Part shown: positions 17,943-26,135 of the stretch, in pieces
How positions within the stretch are numbered: the first letter of the stretch is position 1
Layout: the number at the start of each line of letters is the position of its first letter
Translations under genes and position numbers: made by a program
Assembly (NCBI GenBank): GCA_963709485.1
Contig: CAVPWE010000007.1
Location: 310,001-374,000, forward strand
DNA: 64,000 bases
Direction: 5' to 3'
DNA from: JAXDBM01 sp963709485
GTDB taxonomy: Bacteria > Desulfobacterota > Syntrophia > Syntrophales > Fen-1087
Notes under the pieces: generated by a model
The model's database searches: none
What the model saw: only the letters and a program-made list of their open reading frames with translations
Told to the model about the DNA's origin: nothing

Positions 17943-18908
17943 TCACGCTTCGGGGCTCTTGCCGGCGATTACAAGCTGGACATCAAGCTCCGGCACCTCT
18001 GCCCTCAAGTATGCGCTGATCTCATGGCGGATTTGATCGATCGCCTTTACATCATGATCCTGTTGTGTCGCAAAACTCGCGTCCATGTATAACCTGCGCC
18101 CTGATTTGCGTAATCTCAGCCATTCAACCCCTGCCAGATCATGCTTCTTGCAAGAGTATTTGGCGAGACTACTGATCCTGTCCATGATCTCCTTTGGTGG
18201 ACAGGCATCGGTCAGATCATGAAGACTGTTCTTGAGAATTTTGAACGGTGAAACAATGAAGAACAATGCGATGGCAATACAGGTCAACGGGTCGACATAG
18301 GAGGTGTATTCCCCCCATCCCGGCGACCGTTTCATAATCCAGCCGATACCGAAGGAAATGCAAACGCCCAGACTGACCATTCCCTCCATTAACCACAGTT
18401 TGCTGTCGGTAACCAGTATCTCGGAACCCCATCTCTTTCCAGCCTTCCGCATGTACAACCCGATTCCCAGACAGAGGAACACACTGGTCGCCGTAAATAT
18501 CAGGATGACACCGACATGCTGCACCGGGTCAGGATGTAACAGATCCTGCACAGCGATAAGGATGCTCATGAAGCAGAGGGACAAGAGCAGCAGTCCATCG
18601 CCTGCGGTCATGAGGGGTTCTAACTTGGCATAGCCGAAATGATATCTCTCGTTGGGTGGTTCATGCAGTTTGCGCACAACGAAGATTGCTGCGAATGATA
18701 CGAACATGTCGATCACGCTGTAGGCACCATCCAGTAATAGCGTCATCGAGTCGCTGATGAGGGCGATGATAACGGCAGTGATAGCGTAGATTACAGTTAA
18801 TCCTGTTGCCACATTAAGAAGTAATAATTCTTTTCTCTGGTAAGATTCGTTCACAATAGCCACATCCTTCCATAGAGCGATACAGCCTAAAAATGAGTCA
18901 ACGCACAT
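17943..18908 (-). CDS. Cation diffusion facilitator (CDF) transporter
   Basis: 321-residue inner-membrane metal/proton antiporter. Six membrane segments are visible; metal-site residues lie in ISDSMTLLLDGAYSVID (helix 2), and the loop RYHFGYAKLEPL is a CDF hallmark. A cytoplasmic C-terminal domain starts near ILKNSLHDLTDACP. The first 18 residues look unlike the family, and a GTG at 18854 (product VNESYQRKE) with GGAAGGA upstream may be the true start. Probable substrates are Zn, Fe or Mn; not decidable from sequence. Confidence 0.85.
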   Translation of the reverse strand: MCVDSFLGCIALWKDVAIVNESYQRKELLLLNVATGLTVIYAITAVIIALISDSMTLLLDGAYSVIDMFVSFAAIFVVRKLHEPPNERYHFGYAKLEPLMTAGDGLLLLSLCFMSILIAVQDLLHPDPVQHVGVILIFTATSVFLCLGIGLYMRKAGKRWGSEILVTDSKLWLMEGMVSLGVCISFGIGWIMKRSPGWGEYTSYVDPLTCIAIALFFIVSPFKILKNSLHDLTDACPPKEIMDRISSLAKYSCKKHDLAGVEWLRLRKSGRRLYMDASFATQQDHDVKAIDQIRHEISAYLRAEVPELDVQLVIAGKSPEA

Positions 18909-18987
18909 TGATGATTATACACACGCCGGTGTGTGAATCATGAAAGAAACCGCCTCGCCTGATTAGGTGAGGCGGTTCATAATCACT

Positions 18988-19677
18988 TTAGCAACCAAGA
19001 AGAGCTGGCAGTTCAGCAAGAGACTTGATCTCCGCATCCGGTTGAGAGGGTAGATGCTCCCGACGCTGGCCAAAACGGTTGATCCAGACTACCCTCAACC
19101 CGGCATTGGCTGCCCCGACGGCATCCCATGCATTGGCGGAAAGAAAGACGATCTCATCTCCCTTGACCTTGAGAGTATCTTGTGCGAGTCGATAGACACG
19201 AGGATCAGGTTTATAGATGCCAACCTGCTCAACAGACAAGGCTGCTTCTATGATATCTCCAAGCCTGCTGCTTTTCACGGCAGCTTCAAGCATCATTGGC
19301 GAACCGTTGGACAGGATGAGCAGCCGAAGACCATGCCTCTTTAATACGGGAAGCGTTTCCGGGACGTCTGGATATGAATCCAGGTGAAGATATGCGCTGA
19401 TGAGGTCATCTCGCAGGCTTCGATCTGAAACCCCAGAGGCATCGAGTGCATAGTCAAGAGCGTCCCGGGTGACCTGCCAGAAATCTTCATGCCTTCCCAT
19501 CAAACTTCGCAGCCAGGTATACTCAAGTTGTTTGGTTCTCCATAAGGCAGAGACCTGATCAGCCTGGTTCCCCAAGCGGTTGCGGTATTTAGCGGCTGCA
19601 GAATTAAAATCAAAAAGCGTTCCATATGCGTCAAACACGCAGGCTTTTACGTGTGGAAATAACTGCTTCTGAGTCAT
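18988..19677 (-). CDS. Haloacid dehalogenase, type II ((S)-2-haloacid dehalogenase-like)
   Basis: 229-residue HAD hydrolase. Catalytic residues of L-2-haloacid dehalogenase are visible: the nucleophile Asp in VFDAYGTLFD, Arg in WRTKQLEYTWLRSLMGR, Ser/Asn in ILSNGSP, Lys in IYKPDPRVY, and Ser/Asn/Asp in FLSANAWDAVGAANAG. The set is more complete than in a generic phosphatase, so hydrolytic release of halide from 2-haloacids is plausible. AAGGGGAA precedes the ATG. Its neighbours (nitroreductase, CDF transporter) give no pathway. Confidence 0.87.
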   Translation of the reverse strand: MTQKQLFPHVKACVFDAYGTLFDFNSAAAKYRNRLGNQADQVSALWRTKQLEYTWLRSLMGRHEDFWQVTRDALDYALDASGVSDRSLRDDLISAYLHLDSYPDVPETLPVLKRHGLRLLILSNGSPMMLEAAVKSSRLGDIIEAALSVEQVGIYKPDPRVYRLAQDTLKVKGDEIVFLSANAWDAVGAANAGLRVVWINRFGQRREHLPSQPDAEIKSLAELPALLGC

Positions 19678-19732
19678 ACGTTCCCCTTTCTTTCTCAGCA
19701 GATTTTACAGATTCTGAAAATCACCGCCTCGT

Positions 19733-20302
19733 TTAAGGGCACAACCACTGCACTCTTCCTTCACGCCTCGGCGGTGCTTTAGGAGTTTCAGCCGGGTATC
19801 CTACCGGAATCAAACATACGAGTTTTCTCCCCTCCATCCCCATCAGGGCGTTGATTTCTTTTTCCTTGAAAAACACGGCGGCATCAGCCCAGACGGCCCC
19901 CAATCCAGAATCGTGTGCAGCAAGAAGCAGATTCTGAACCGCCAGCGAGACACTGTATGGATCTTCCATGCCCATGGGGAAACGGCCGCCATAGGCACAG
20001 ATGATCACAGGGGCGCCACCGTATGTTTCAAAGAAACGCTTTGACGCTTCAAGGACTTTGAGGTTGTCTGGAAAATTCTTTTCCAGTATTGGCTTGAAAA
20101 GATCGAAGGCCGTGGCCGTGATCTTCAGGAGGGCTTCCTTCTTCTCCCCCTCCGCCACAATAAACCGCCAGTCCTGCCGATTCATGGCCGACGGCGCCCA
20201 TTGGGCAAGATCCAAAATTTTCTCAAGGATTTCTCTCGGAACCGGATCTGATTTGAATCTCCTGATGCTGCGTCTTCCCTTGATTGCTTCCGATAATTCC
20301 AT
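19733..20302 (-). CDS. Nitroreductase-family FMN protein
   Basis: 189-residue nitroreductase-fold protein. FMN-binding pattern IKGRRSIRRFKSDPVPREIL at the N-terminus, APSAMNRQDWRFIVAEG, and a C-terminal LVCLIPVGYPAETPKAPPR are typical of the family. It would reduce nitro groups, quinones or similar with NAD(P)H. GGAGGGA lies a few bases before the ATG. It is transcribed toward the dehalogenase gene with 55 bases between them. Confidence 0.87.
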   Translation of the reverse strand: MELSEAIKGRRSIRRFKSDPVPREILEKILDLAQWAPSAMNRQDWRFIVAEGEKKEALLKITATAFDLFKPILEKNFPDNLKVLEASKRFFETYGGAPVIICAYGGRFPMGMEDPYSVSLAVQNLLLAAHDSGLGAVWADAAVFFKEKEINALMGMEGRKLVCLIPVGYPAETPKAPPRREGRVQWLCP

Positions 20303-20412
20303 ACACTCCCTCCTCTCTCATCCTTTCAATACTTTGCCAATTTCACTTCCCGCCCCAGTCTTACCTTCCTTTTTCGCAACAGCCTTATTAGGGGTAACGA
20401 ATTGATCATTCT

Positions 20413-21006
20413 TCAGCCGTCTCCAGGCACCCTTTTTCGTAGCCTGTAAGCCCTTATTTTTTCCCTATTTCCGCAAATGGACATTGCACACCAGCGGCGA
20501 CGGTTTACGGGAGAATTATCGAAATAAATCATCCGGCAACCTTCATTGTCGCACATTTTTAAACGATGACTTTCAACATCACCTATGAGAATAACAGCAT
20601 CGCGGGCAATCTCGGCCAAGCAAGCCCTAACAGGATGTTCACTTTCCCAATGCAGACGGCAGGTGTTTTTTTCGACCTTTGGCACCGCGAGGCGATATGC
20701 CGCATTCGTGTTAATACAATCCATATCGGCCACAAGCGGCTTTTCATTCAGGATGCGAGCACGAACGACCCTGTAAATCGCTTCACGGAGAATAAGGGCC
20801 TCTTCATAGTCCGGGTTCGTTGGTCTGACCGCAGGACTATTGCAGCCGGCTCCTTTAAACCATTTAACCAGAGATTCAGGCGTGTGCAGAAGGTCCCGCG
20901 GTTGCTGGGACCCACGGTGTCGAACCGTGGCTGCAAAATTCAGTGCCAGACTTCCTGCATCAAATCTAAACTGACTGTATTTCGGATGTGTGTGCAATCT
21001 TCCCAT
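20413..21006 (-). CDS. CGNR zinc-finger transcriptional regulator (ABATE domain)
   Basis: 197 residues. The N-terminal part (FDAGSLALNFAATVRHRG) is the ABATE ligand-binding domain, and the C-terminus has the CGNR zinc finger: CDNEGCRMIYFDNSPVNRRR followed by CAMSICGNREK. Such proteins are putative stress or metabolite-responsive regulators. An inverted repeat at 21021-21043 lies immediately upstream and may be its own operator. The nitroreductase and dehalogenase genes downstream on the same strand are candidate targets. Confidence 0.82.
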   Translation of the reverse strand: MGRLHTHPKYSQFRFDAGSLALNFAATVRHRGSQQPRDLLHTPESLVKWFKGAGCNSPAVRPTNPDYEEALILREAIYRVVRARILNEKPLVADMDCINTNAAYRLAVPKVEKNTCRLHWESEHPVRACLAEIARDAVILIGDVESHRLKMCDNEGCRMIYFDNSPVNRRRWCAMSICGNREKIRAYRLRKRVPGDG

Positions 21007-21020
21007 AGGACATTCTTATT

Positions 21021-21043
21021 TGTAACCACAATATATGGTTACA
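21021..21043. promoter_or_regulatory. Inverted repeat upstream of the CGNR regulator gene
   Basis: TGTAACC (21021-21027) and GGTTACA (21037-21043) are 7-base arms around a 9-base AT-rich centre. The site sits 15 bases before the start codon of the CGNR gene (minus strand), where it would cover the promoter or translation start region. Autoregulation is an inference. Confidence 0.5.
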
Positions 21044-21273
21044 TCATCTCTGTCAAGGAATATTATCGTTTTCTATTGTGCGATAAAATATAATGATTTC
21101 AAACTGAAAGCTTAAATGAATGGACAAAATCAGAGAAACAACATTACAGGAAGTATGCAGGAATCTGACTGATCGTGTTTTTTCATTCCGGATTTGCCCT
21201 TGACATGCGAAGGCAAATTGCCGATTCTGGAACCGGAAACCGGACGAACCGTGGGGGGGGAGGGACTTTATCG

Positions 21274-22143
21274 ATGCGTTTGTTCAGGATCCTTTTTCGA
21301 AAATTCATCGACAACCGGATCCACATCGCCCTGACCGCGCCGGCGCTGATGTGGCTCTGGTCCCGCCTGTTGAACCATCCCTTCCGCATCGTGGATTACG
21401 TCATTCTGACGCTGGTGTCCGCTTTCATCTGCCAGTGGAACCGGCTGACGGACGAGAAGGAAGACCGGGTCAACTGCCCGGAGGATCTCGAGACCGCCAT
21501 GCGGGACCGCCGCTGGATTCGGGGTTACTGCTACGTTGCCGCGGCCTCCGCCATCACGCTGATCGTCGTCACCGCGACGGACTGGCTGGTGTCCGCATCC
21601 CTGCTGCTGGCCTTTTCACTCGGGTTTTTCTACAGCACGCCCCTGCTGCCGGGAAAAAATTCCAGGCGCATCAAGGACATCTTCCTGTTCAAGAATCTGA
21701 GTTCGGGAATCGGCTGGTCGATCGGCGTGGTGCTCTACCCGGCCTTGCGGAGCGGTTACGACCCGGACGGCAAGCTTCTGCTGGCCTGGCTTTATATGTT
21801 CATGAGCGCGACGACCTACGAGATCATCTGGGACATGCGAGACATCCGGGGAGACCGCGACGCGGGCGTCGGAACATTCCCGGTCGTTCTGGGGCTGCCC
21901 GCGACGAAGGGAATCGTCCTGGGGCTGCAGTCACTTGCGATCCTTCTGATTGCTGCGGGCATGATTTCCGGAAGCCTGCGGGTGATCTGGATCTTTCTTG
22001 TCCTGCACTCGCTGATGCTTGGGTGGACAGCCTTCCGCCTCGGCGAAAAGCTGCCGTCCAGCCGAATGCTGACGCAAATGATGGTCATTGCCACCATCTT
22101 CTTCTCGCTGCTGGTCGGCGTCCTTGCTCTTTACCGACCGTGA
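21274..22143 (+). CDS. UbiA-superfamily prenyltransferase-like membrane protein
   Basis: 289-residue integral membrane protein with about eight membrane segments. The two Asp-rich motifs of UbiA enzymes are present: NRLTDEKEDRVNC (about residues 50-62) and DMRDIRGDRDAGVGTFP (about residues 190-206). Such enzymes attach prenyl chains to aromatic or lipid acceptors; the acceptor is unknown. ATG 21274 was preferred because a G-rich GGGAGGGA site lies about 9 bases upstream; the frame is open back to a GTG at 21175. Confidence 0.8.
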   Translation: MRLFRILFRKFIDNRIHIALTAPALMWLWSRLLNHPFRIVDYVILTLVSAFICQWNRLTDEKEDRVNCPEDLETAMRDRRWIRGYCYVAAASAITLIVVTATDWLVSASLLLAFSLGFFYSTPLLPGKNSRRIKDIFLFKNLSSGIGWSIGVVLYPALRSGYDPDGKLLLAWLYMFMSATTYEIIWDMRDIRGDRDAGVGTFPVVLGLPATKGIVLGLQSLAILLIAAGMISGSLRVIWIFLVLHSLMLGWTAFRLGEKLPSSRMLTQMMVIATIFFSLLVGVLALYRP

Positions 22144-22155
22144 AGCCCCGGCAGG

Positions 22156-23004
22156 TTACAGATATTTCGACTTGAACGTGTCGCACTGGTTCGGGTCGCC
22201 GGACTCGAAGCCCCGCGTGAACCATCGCACCCGTTGTTCCGATGTGCCGTGGGTGAAGGCATCGGGGACAATCGTGCCGCGGGTCTGCCTCATGATCCGG
22301 TCATCGCCGATGGCGCTCGCCGCCCCCAGCGCTTCTTCCAGGTCACCCGACTCCAGAATGTGGCGTGCTTTGTCCGCGTGGTATCCCCACACGCCGGCAA
22401 AGCAGTCTGCCTGCAGTTCCACACGCACGGACAGCTGGTTGGCCTGGACCTTGCTCACGCGCTGCATGATTCCCTGGGCCTTTTCGGATATTCCCATCAG
22501 GTTCTGCACGTGGTGGCCGACCTCATGCGCGATCACATAGGCCTGGGCAAAGTCGCCGGAGGCCCCGAAGCGGTTTTTCATGTCGTCGAAAAAGCTCAGG
22601 TCGATGTAGACCTTGTGGTCTGCGGGGCAGTAGAAGGGGCCCATGGCTGACTGGGCAAAGCCGCAGGCGGACTCCACGGCTCCGGAGAAAAGGACGAGCT
22701 TCGGTTCCGAGTAGGTTCTCCCGTAGCGCCGAAACGCCTCGTGCCAGGTCTTTTCCGTGTCGGCCAGGACGACGGAAACGAACTGGCTCATGGGGTCCGG
22801 CTCCGCATTCTGCTGCCGTTGTGTCACCTGCGGGGGGGCGCCCTGCGGGACCGACTGCAGGATGACGGACGGGTCGATGCCGAAATAGAGGCCGACAAGC
22901 ACCAGGATCAGCGTGCCGATCCCGCCGCCCACCATCCCCCGTTTGACGGTCATTCCCCTTCTGTCCTCGACATTCTCGCTTCTGTCGCCATCTTTCCAGC
23001 GCAT
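22156..23004 (-). CDS. Neutral zinc metallopeptidase-like membrane protein (YpfJ/KPN_02809 type)
   Basis: 282 residues. One membrane segment near residues 24-45 (GGGIGTLILVLVGLYFGI) is followed by an external domain with the zinc-binding motif HEVGHHVQN and further conserved stretches FCPADHKVY-like (YCPADHKVYIDLSFF) and RQTRGTIVPDAFTHGTSEQR. The function is not established for the family. AAGGAGG precedes the ATG. It converges with the UbiA-like gene, ending 12 bases from it. Confidence 0.88.
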   Translation of the reverse strand: MRWKDGDRSENVEDRRGMTVKRGMVGGGIGTLILVLVGLYFGIDPSVILQSVPQGAPPQVTQRQQNAEPDPMSQFVSVVLADTEKTWHEAFRRYGRTYSEPKLVLFSGAVESACGFAQSAMGPFYCPADHKVYIDLSFFDDMKNRFGASGDFAQAYVIAHEVGHHVQNLMGISEKAQGIMQRVSKVQANQLSVRVELQADCFAGVWGYHADKARHILESGDLEEALGAASAIGDDRIMRQTRGTIVPDAFTHGTSEQRVRWFTRGFESGDPNQCDTFKSKYL

Positions 23005-23175
23005 CAGGACCTCCTTTTAGAGTTCTGCCCGCATTATCACGTAGAACGCGATGCTGCCCGGGCGGCAGAAATCCATGTCAACCCCTTCACCTTTGCCTGA
23101 TCCTCGTGCGTCGCCCGCCCCGGCTCATTCACCCGGCCCGCCCGATCCTTACCCATTGCGCGGGCGGTTTCAGGA

Positions 23176-23364
23176 TCAGCCCGATTTGCGATTCTTGAAA
23201 AAGCCCGTCAGGAATTCGGCGTCAACGGGTGAGAGGTCGAATTTGAAAACCGCTTTTTCAACCAGTGTCTGGAGTGACTGTTCTTTCTTTTTGCTCTCCA
23301 GGTTCTCGGAAATCCATTTGATGGCCTTTTTGATCTCCTCGCCCTCCGGCATAATGGTGGCCAT
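23176..23364 (-). CDS. Conserved-looking small protein of unknown function (62 residues)
   Basis: Starts at ATG 23364, preceded by a strong AGGAGG; the frame is open further upstream but has no start with a comparable ribosome site. The product (MATIMPEGEEIKKAIKWISE at the N-terminus) is charged and probably helical, with no cysteines, membrane segment or signal. The C-terminal half (KFDLSPVDAEFLTGFFKN) resembles a short helical hairpin. I do not recognise a family. Confidence 0.6.
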   Translation of the reverse strand: MATIMPEGEEIKKAIKWISENLESKKKEQSLQTLVEKAVFKFDLSPVDAEFLTGFFKNRKSG

Positions 23365-23600
23365 TGTGCATCCTCCTGATTTTAATTGAATATCTCCATT
23401 GCAGGCCCCGTTTTCAGTCCGGATGTCTCCTTCAGGGCCTGCGGTGCATTCATACCATGATCCCGGTGATAACGCCACACCAAACTTGCCGGCCGCCTTT
23501 GAGAAACCCTTGACCAAACCACGGACTTATGAGAATAGGCATACTGCGGGCGCTGCACCGTACATCGCTCAATCCAATCGTCAAGGAGACCGGTTTCGCC

Positions 23601-24218
23601 ATGATCATCAGCCTGGTCAATCAAAAGGGGGGTGTGGGCAAGACCACCATCGCCGTCAATGTGGCGCATGGGCTTGCCCTTGAGGGAGAAAAAGTCCTTC
23701 TCATCGACACCGATCAGCAGGGGAGCGTCATGCGGTGGAAAGAAATCGACCGGGGCGACCACTTCGATGTGATCCACTATCCCCATGCGGACCTTCACGA
23801 GCGCGCCGGGGATCTCACGAAGGGGTATCGACATGCGGTCATAGACGCGCCGCCGGCGATCGGCGATGTGATTCAGTCCGTCCTGATGTGCGCGAACCTG
23901 GCGATCATCCCGGTCAGCCCGAGCCCGCTGGACATCTGGTCGTGCCGGGAAATGGTTCATCTGGTCAGGGAGACGCGAAAGCAGAAGCGGGGCCTTGCCG
24001 GCAGACTTCTGATCTGCCGCAAGATCGTGGGCACCCGGATCGGCCGCGAGGCCAGGGAGGCCCTGGAAATGTACGGTATGGACATTTTCCAGACCGAGAT
24101 CAGCCAGCGCATCGCCTATGTGGAAGCCATGATCGCGGGGCTTCCCGTCATGGCCTATGCCCCGGGCAGCGAGGCCTCCCAGGAAATCAGAAGTCTCTGC
24201 GCGGAGCTCATCTCCTGA
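23601..24218 (+). CDS. ParA-family partition-type ATPase, orphan
   Basis: 205-residue deviant Walker ATPase. The N-terminus MIISLVNQKGGVGKTT holds the signature lysine and P-loop; LLIDTDQQGS and VIDAPPAIGDV are the following Walker motifs, and a conserved VSPSPLDIWS segment follows. ATG 23601 has AAGGAG about 12 bases upstream. The protein is as short as plasmid-type or accessory ParA proteins, and no parB or centromere-like repeat was found beside it, so it may position some other cargo. Confidence 0.85.
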   Translation: MIISLVNQKGGVGKTTIAVNVAHGLALEGEKVLLIDTDQQGSVMRWKEIDRGDHFDVIHYPHADLHERAGDLTKGYRHAVIDAPPAIGDVIQSVLMCANLAIIPVSPSPLDIWSCREMVHLVRETRKQKRGLAGRLLICRKIVGTRIGREAREALEMYGMDIFQTEISQRIAYVEAMIAGLPVMAYAPGSEASQEIRSLCAELIS

Positions 24219-24399
24219 TCGCCGCTACGCTCCGCGGGCTGCGCCACCCGGTATCCGCATCAAAATGATTCCTGCCGCTCGGGATCGTGAACATCACCGG
24301 TCACAAACACTTTCTGTCCGTTGCGAAACCCTGACCATGGCGCATGCCCGCAATCGTGCGGGGATGCCTGCGCCGCCAATCTATTGCGGGAATAATGTC

Positions 24400-24429
24400 T
24401 TGACATGCAAGAAAATCTCCCCTTATACT
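24400..24429 (+). promoter_or_regulatory. Sigma-70-type promoter for the TRAP operon
   Basis: TTGACA (24400-24405) and TATACT (24424-24429) are separated by 18 bases and lie about 57 bases before the dctP start codon. No other equally good pair was seen in the 267-base gap upstream of dctP. Confidence 0.6.
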
Positions 24430-24485
24430 TCGCCCGCCAACGGGCAATATGATAATGTCACATCAAGGAATCAAGGAGGGGAATC

Positions 24486-25520
24486 ATGAGGAAACGGTTT
24501 GTCGTTGCATTGTTCATGGCCGCCGTGGCTCTTGCCTGGCTCGCACCGGTTCCGGTTGTCGCCGCGGACTACAAGGCGGAATACAAGCTCTCTACCGTTC
24601 TCGCAAAGCCCATGCCCTGGGGCATCGCCGGCGAGCGCTGGGCGGAGCTGATCAAGGAGAAGACCAAGGGAAGGATCCACGTCAAACAGTACCCCGGCAC
24701 GAGTCTCGTGGGCGGTGACCAGACCAAGGAGTACACCGCCATCCGCCAGGGGGCCATCGACATGGCCATCGGCTCCACGATCAACTGGTCGCCTCAGGTG
24801 AAAGAGCTGAACATCTTCGCCATGCCGTTCCTCATGCCGGACTACAAGGCCATCGACGCCCTCACGCAGGGCGAGGTCGGCAAGGAGATATTCAAGATCC
24901 TCGAGAGCAAGGACACGATCCCCCTGGCCTGGGGGGAAAACGGATTCCGGGAGCTCTCCAATTCGAAAAAGGCGGTCCGCAAGCCCGAAGATCTGAAGGG
25001 CCTGAAGATCCGCGTCGTCGGCTCCCCGCTCTTTCTGGAAACCTTCGCAGCCCTGGGCGCCAATCCGACCCAGATGAGCTGGGCGGATGCGGTGCCCGCC
25101 CTCTCCAGCGGCGCCGTCGACGGGCAGGAGAATCCGCTGACCGTTTACACGGTGGCCAAGCTGTCCACGGCCGCCAACCAGAAGTACCTGACGGTCTGGG
25201 GCTACGTGGCCGACCCGCTGATCTTCGTCGTCAACAAGGAGGTATGGAACAGCTGGACGCCGGAGGACCGGAAAGCCGTCCGCGAAGCCGCCATCCAGGC
25301 CGGCAATGAGAACCTGATCGCGGCCCGGAAAGGTCTCGTCCCACCGAACGACGCCATGATCAAGGATGTGGAGAAAGCAGGGGTCAACGTGGCGCGGCTC
25401 ACGCCGAAGGAAAAGGAAGCATTCAAAAAGGCCACCCGCCCCGTCTACGAGAAGTGGGCAAAACAGATCGGACCCGGTCTGGTCAAGAAGGCCGAACAGG
25501 CGGTTGCCAAGCGCAAGTAG
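24486..25520 (+). CDS. dctP: TRAP transporter solute-binding protein (DctP family)
   Basis: 344-residue periplasmic binding protein for an organic acid. Signal peptide at residues 1-28 (MRKRFVVALFMAAVALAWLA, Ala-rich cleavage region PVVAAD). The mature protein has the DctP fold with the conserved arginine region KGLKIRVVGSPLF, which usually pairs with the substrate carboxylate, and GAVDGQENPLTVY. Start ATG 24486 has AGGAGG upstream. Expressed with the two membrane subunits that follow. Proximity to two acid-degradation modules suggests it imports their substrate, but this is only context. Confidence 0.92.
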   Translation: MRKRFVVALFMAAVALAWLAPVPVVAADYKAEYKLSTVLAKPMPWGIAGERWAELIKEKTKGRIHVKQYPGTSLVGGDQTKEYTAIRQGAIDMAIGSTINWSPQVKELNIFAMPFLMPDYKAIDALTQGEVGKEIFKILESKDTIPLAWGENGFRELSNSKKAVRKPEDLKGLKIRVVGSPLFLETFAALGANPTQMSWADAVPALSSGAVDGQENPLTVYTVAKLSTAANQKYLTVWGYVADPLIFVVNKEVWNSWTPEDRKAVREAAIQAGNENLIAARKGLVPPNDAMIKDVEKAGVNVARLTPKEKEAFKKATRPVYEKWAKQIGPGLVKKAEQAVAKRK

Positions 25521-25546
25521 ACTTTCCCCCCCGACACCTCGACTGA

Positions 25547-25595
25547 CAATGGCACGCACCCGTTGGACCGGATCGGGGCGCGTGCCATTGCTTTT
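25547..25595 (+). terminator. 11-bp hairpin between dctP and dctQ
   Basis: CAATGGCACGC (25547-25557) pairs perfectly with GCGTGCCATTG (25580-25590), followed by CTTTTG. Located between the binding-protein gene and the membrane-subunit genes, it probably causes partial termination or protects the dctP message, giving an excess of binding protein. Confidence 0.6.
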
Positions 25596-25631
25596 GTCCC
25601 GGTTTCATGCCCCGCACAGGGTAAGCAACCC

Positions 25632-26135
25632 ATGGAATGTCAACCTTCCCGGGAGGCCAAAGGGCTCAAGACCCGGGTGTCTCTCAAATTCGAAGAATAC
25701 ACGGCCGGAATTACCATTGGTCTCCTGGCGATCATTACCTTCGCGAACGTGGTGGTGCGCTATCTGACGAACTTTTCTTTTGCGTTCACCGAAGAGATTT
25801 CCATCTTCCTCATGGTGATCGTGGCGCTGCTCGGCGGTTCAAGCGTCATGGCAAAGGGCGGCCATCTGAACATCATGTTCGCGGTGGACAGGCTTTCGCC
25901 GGAGCGCAGGCGTCTGATCGTCTGCGCGGCCCATGCCCTCTCGATCCTCATGTTTGCCCTGCTCGCGTTCTTCGGCGCCCGGATGGCCTGGGACGAATAC
26001 CGCTTCGAGGTCACTTCACCCGGCCTCGGCCTTCCGACATGGATCTACACGGTGTGGCTCCCGATCCTGTCCCTGGCGATCTGCGGCCGCGCCGCCGGCG
26101 CGATGATCCGGGCGTGGAGGAGAAGAGCGGGATGA
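25632..26135 (+). CDS. dctQ: TRAP transporter small permease (DctQ family)
   Basis: 167-residue membrane protein with four membrane segments, starting at about residue 28 (EYTAGITIGLLAIITFANVV). The conserved FAFTEEISIFLMVIVALLG and GGHLNIMF segments are DctQ signatures. ATG 25632 was chosen; further upstream the open frame is inside the intergenic hairpin. Stop and next start overlap as ATGA. Confidence 0.9.
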   Translation: MECQPSREAKGLKTRVSLKFEEYTAGITIGLLAIITFANVVVRYLTNFSFAFTEEISIFLMVIVALLGGSSVMAKGGHLNIMFAVDRLSPERRRLIVCAAHALSILMFALLAFFGARMAWDEYRFEVTSPGLGLPTWIYTVWLPILSLAICGRAAGAMIRAWRRRAG

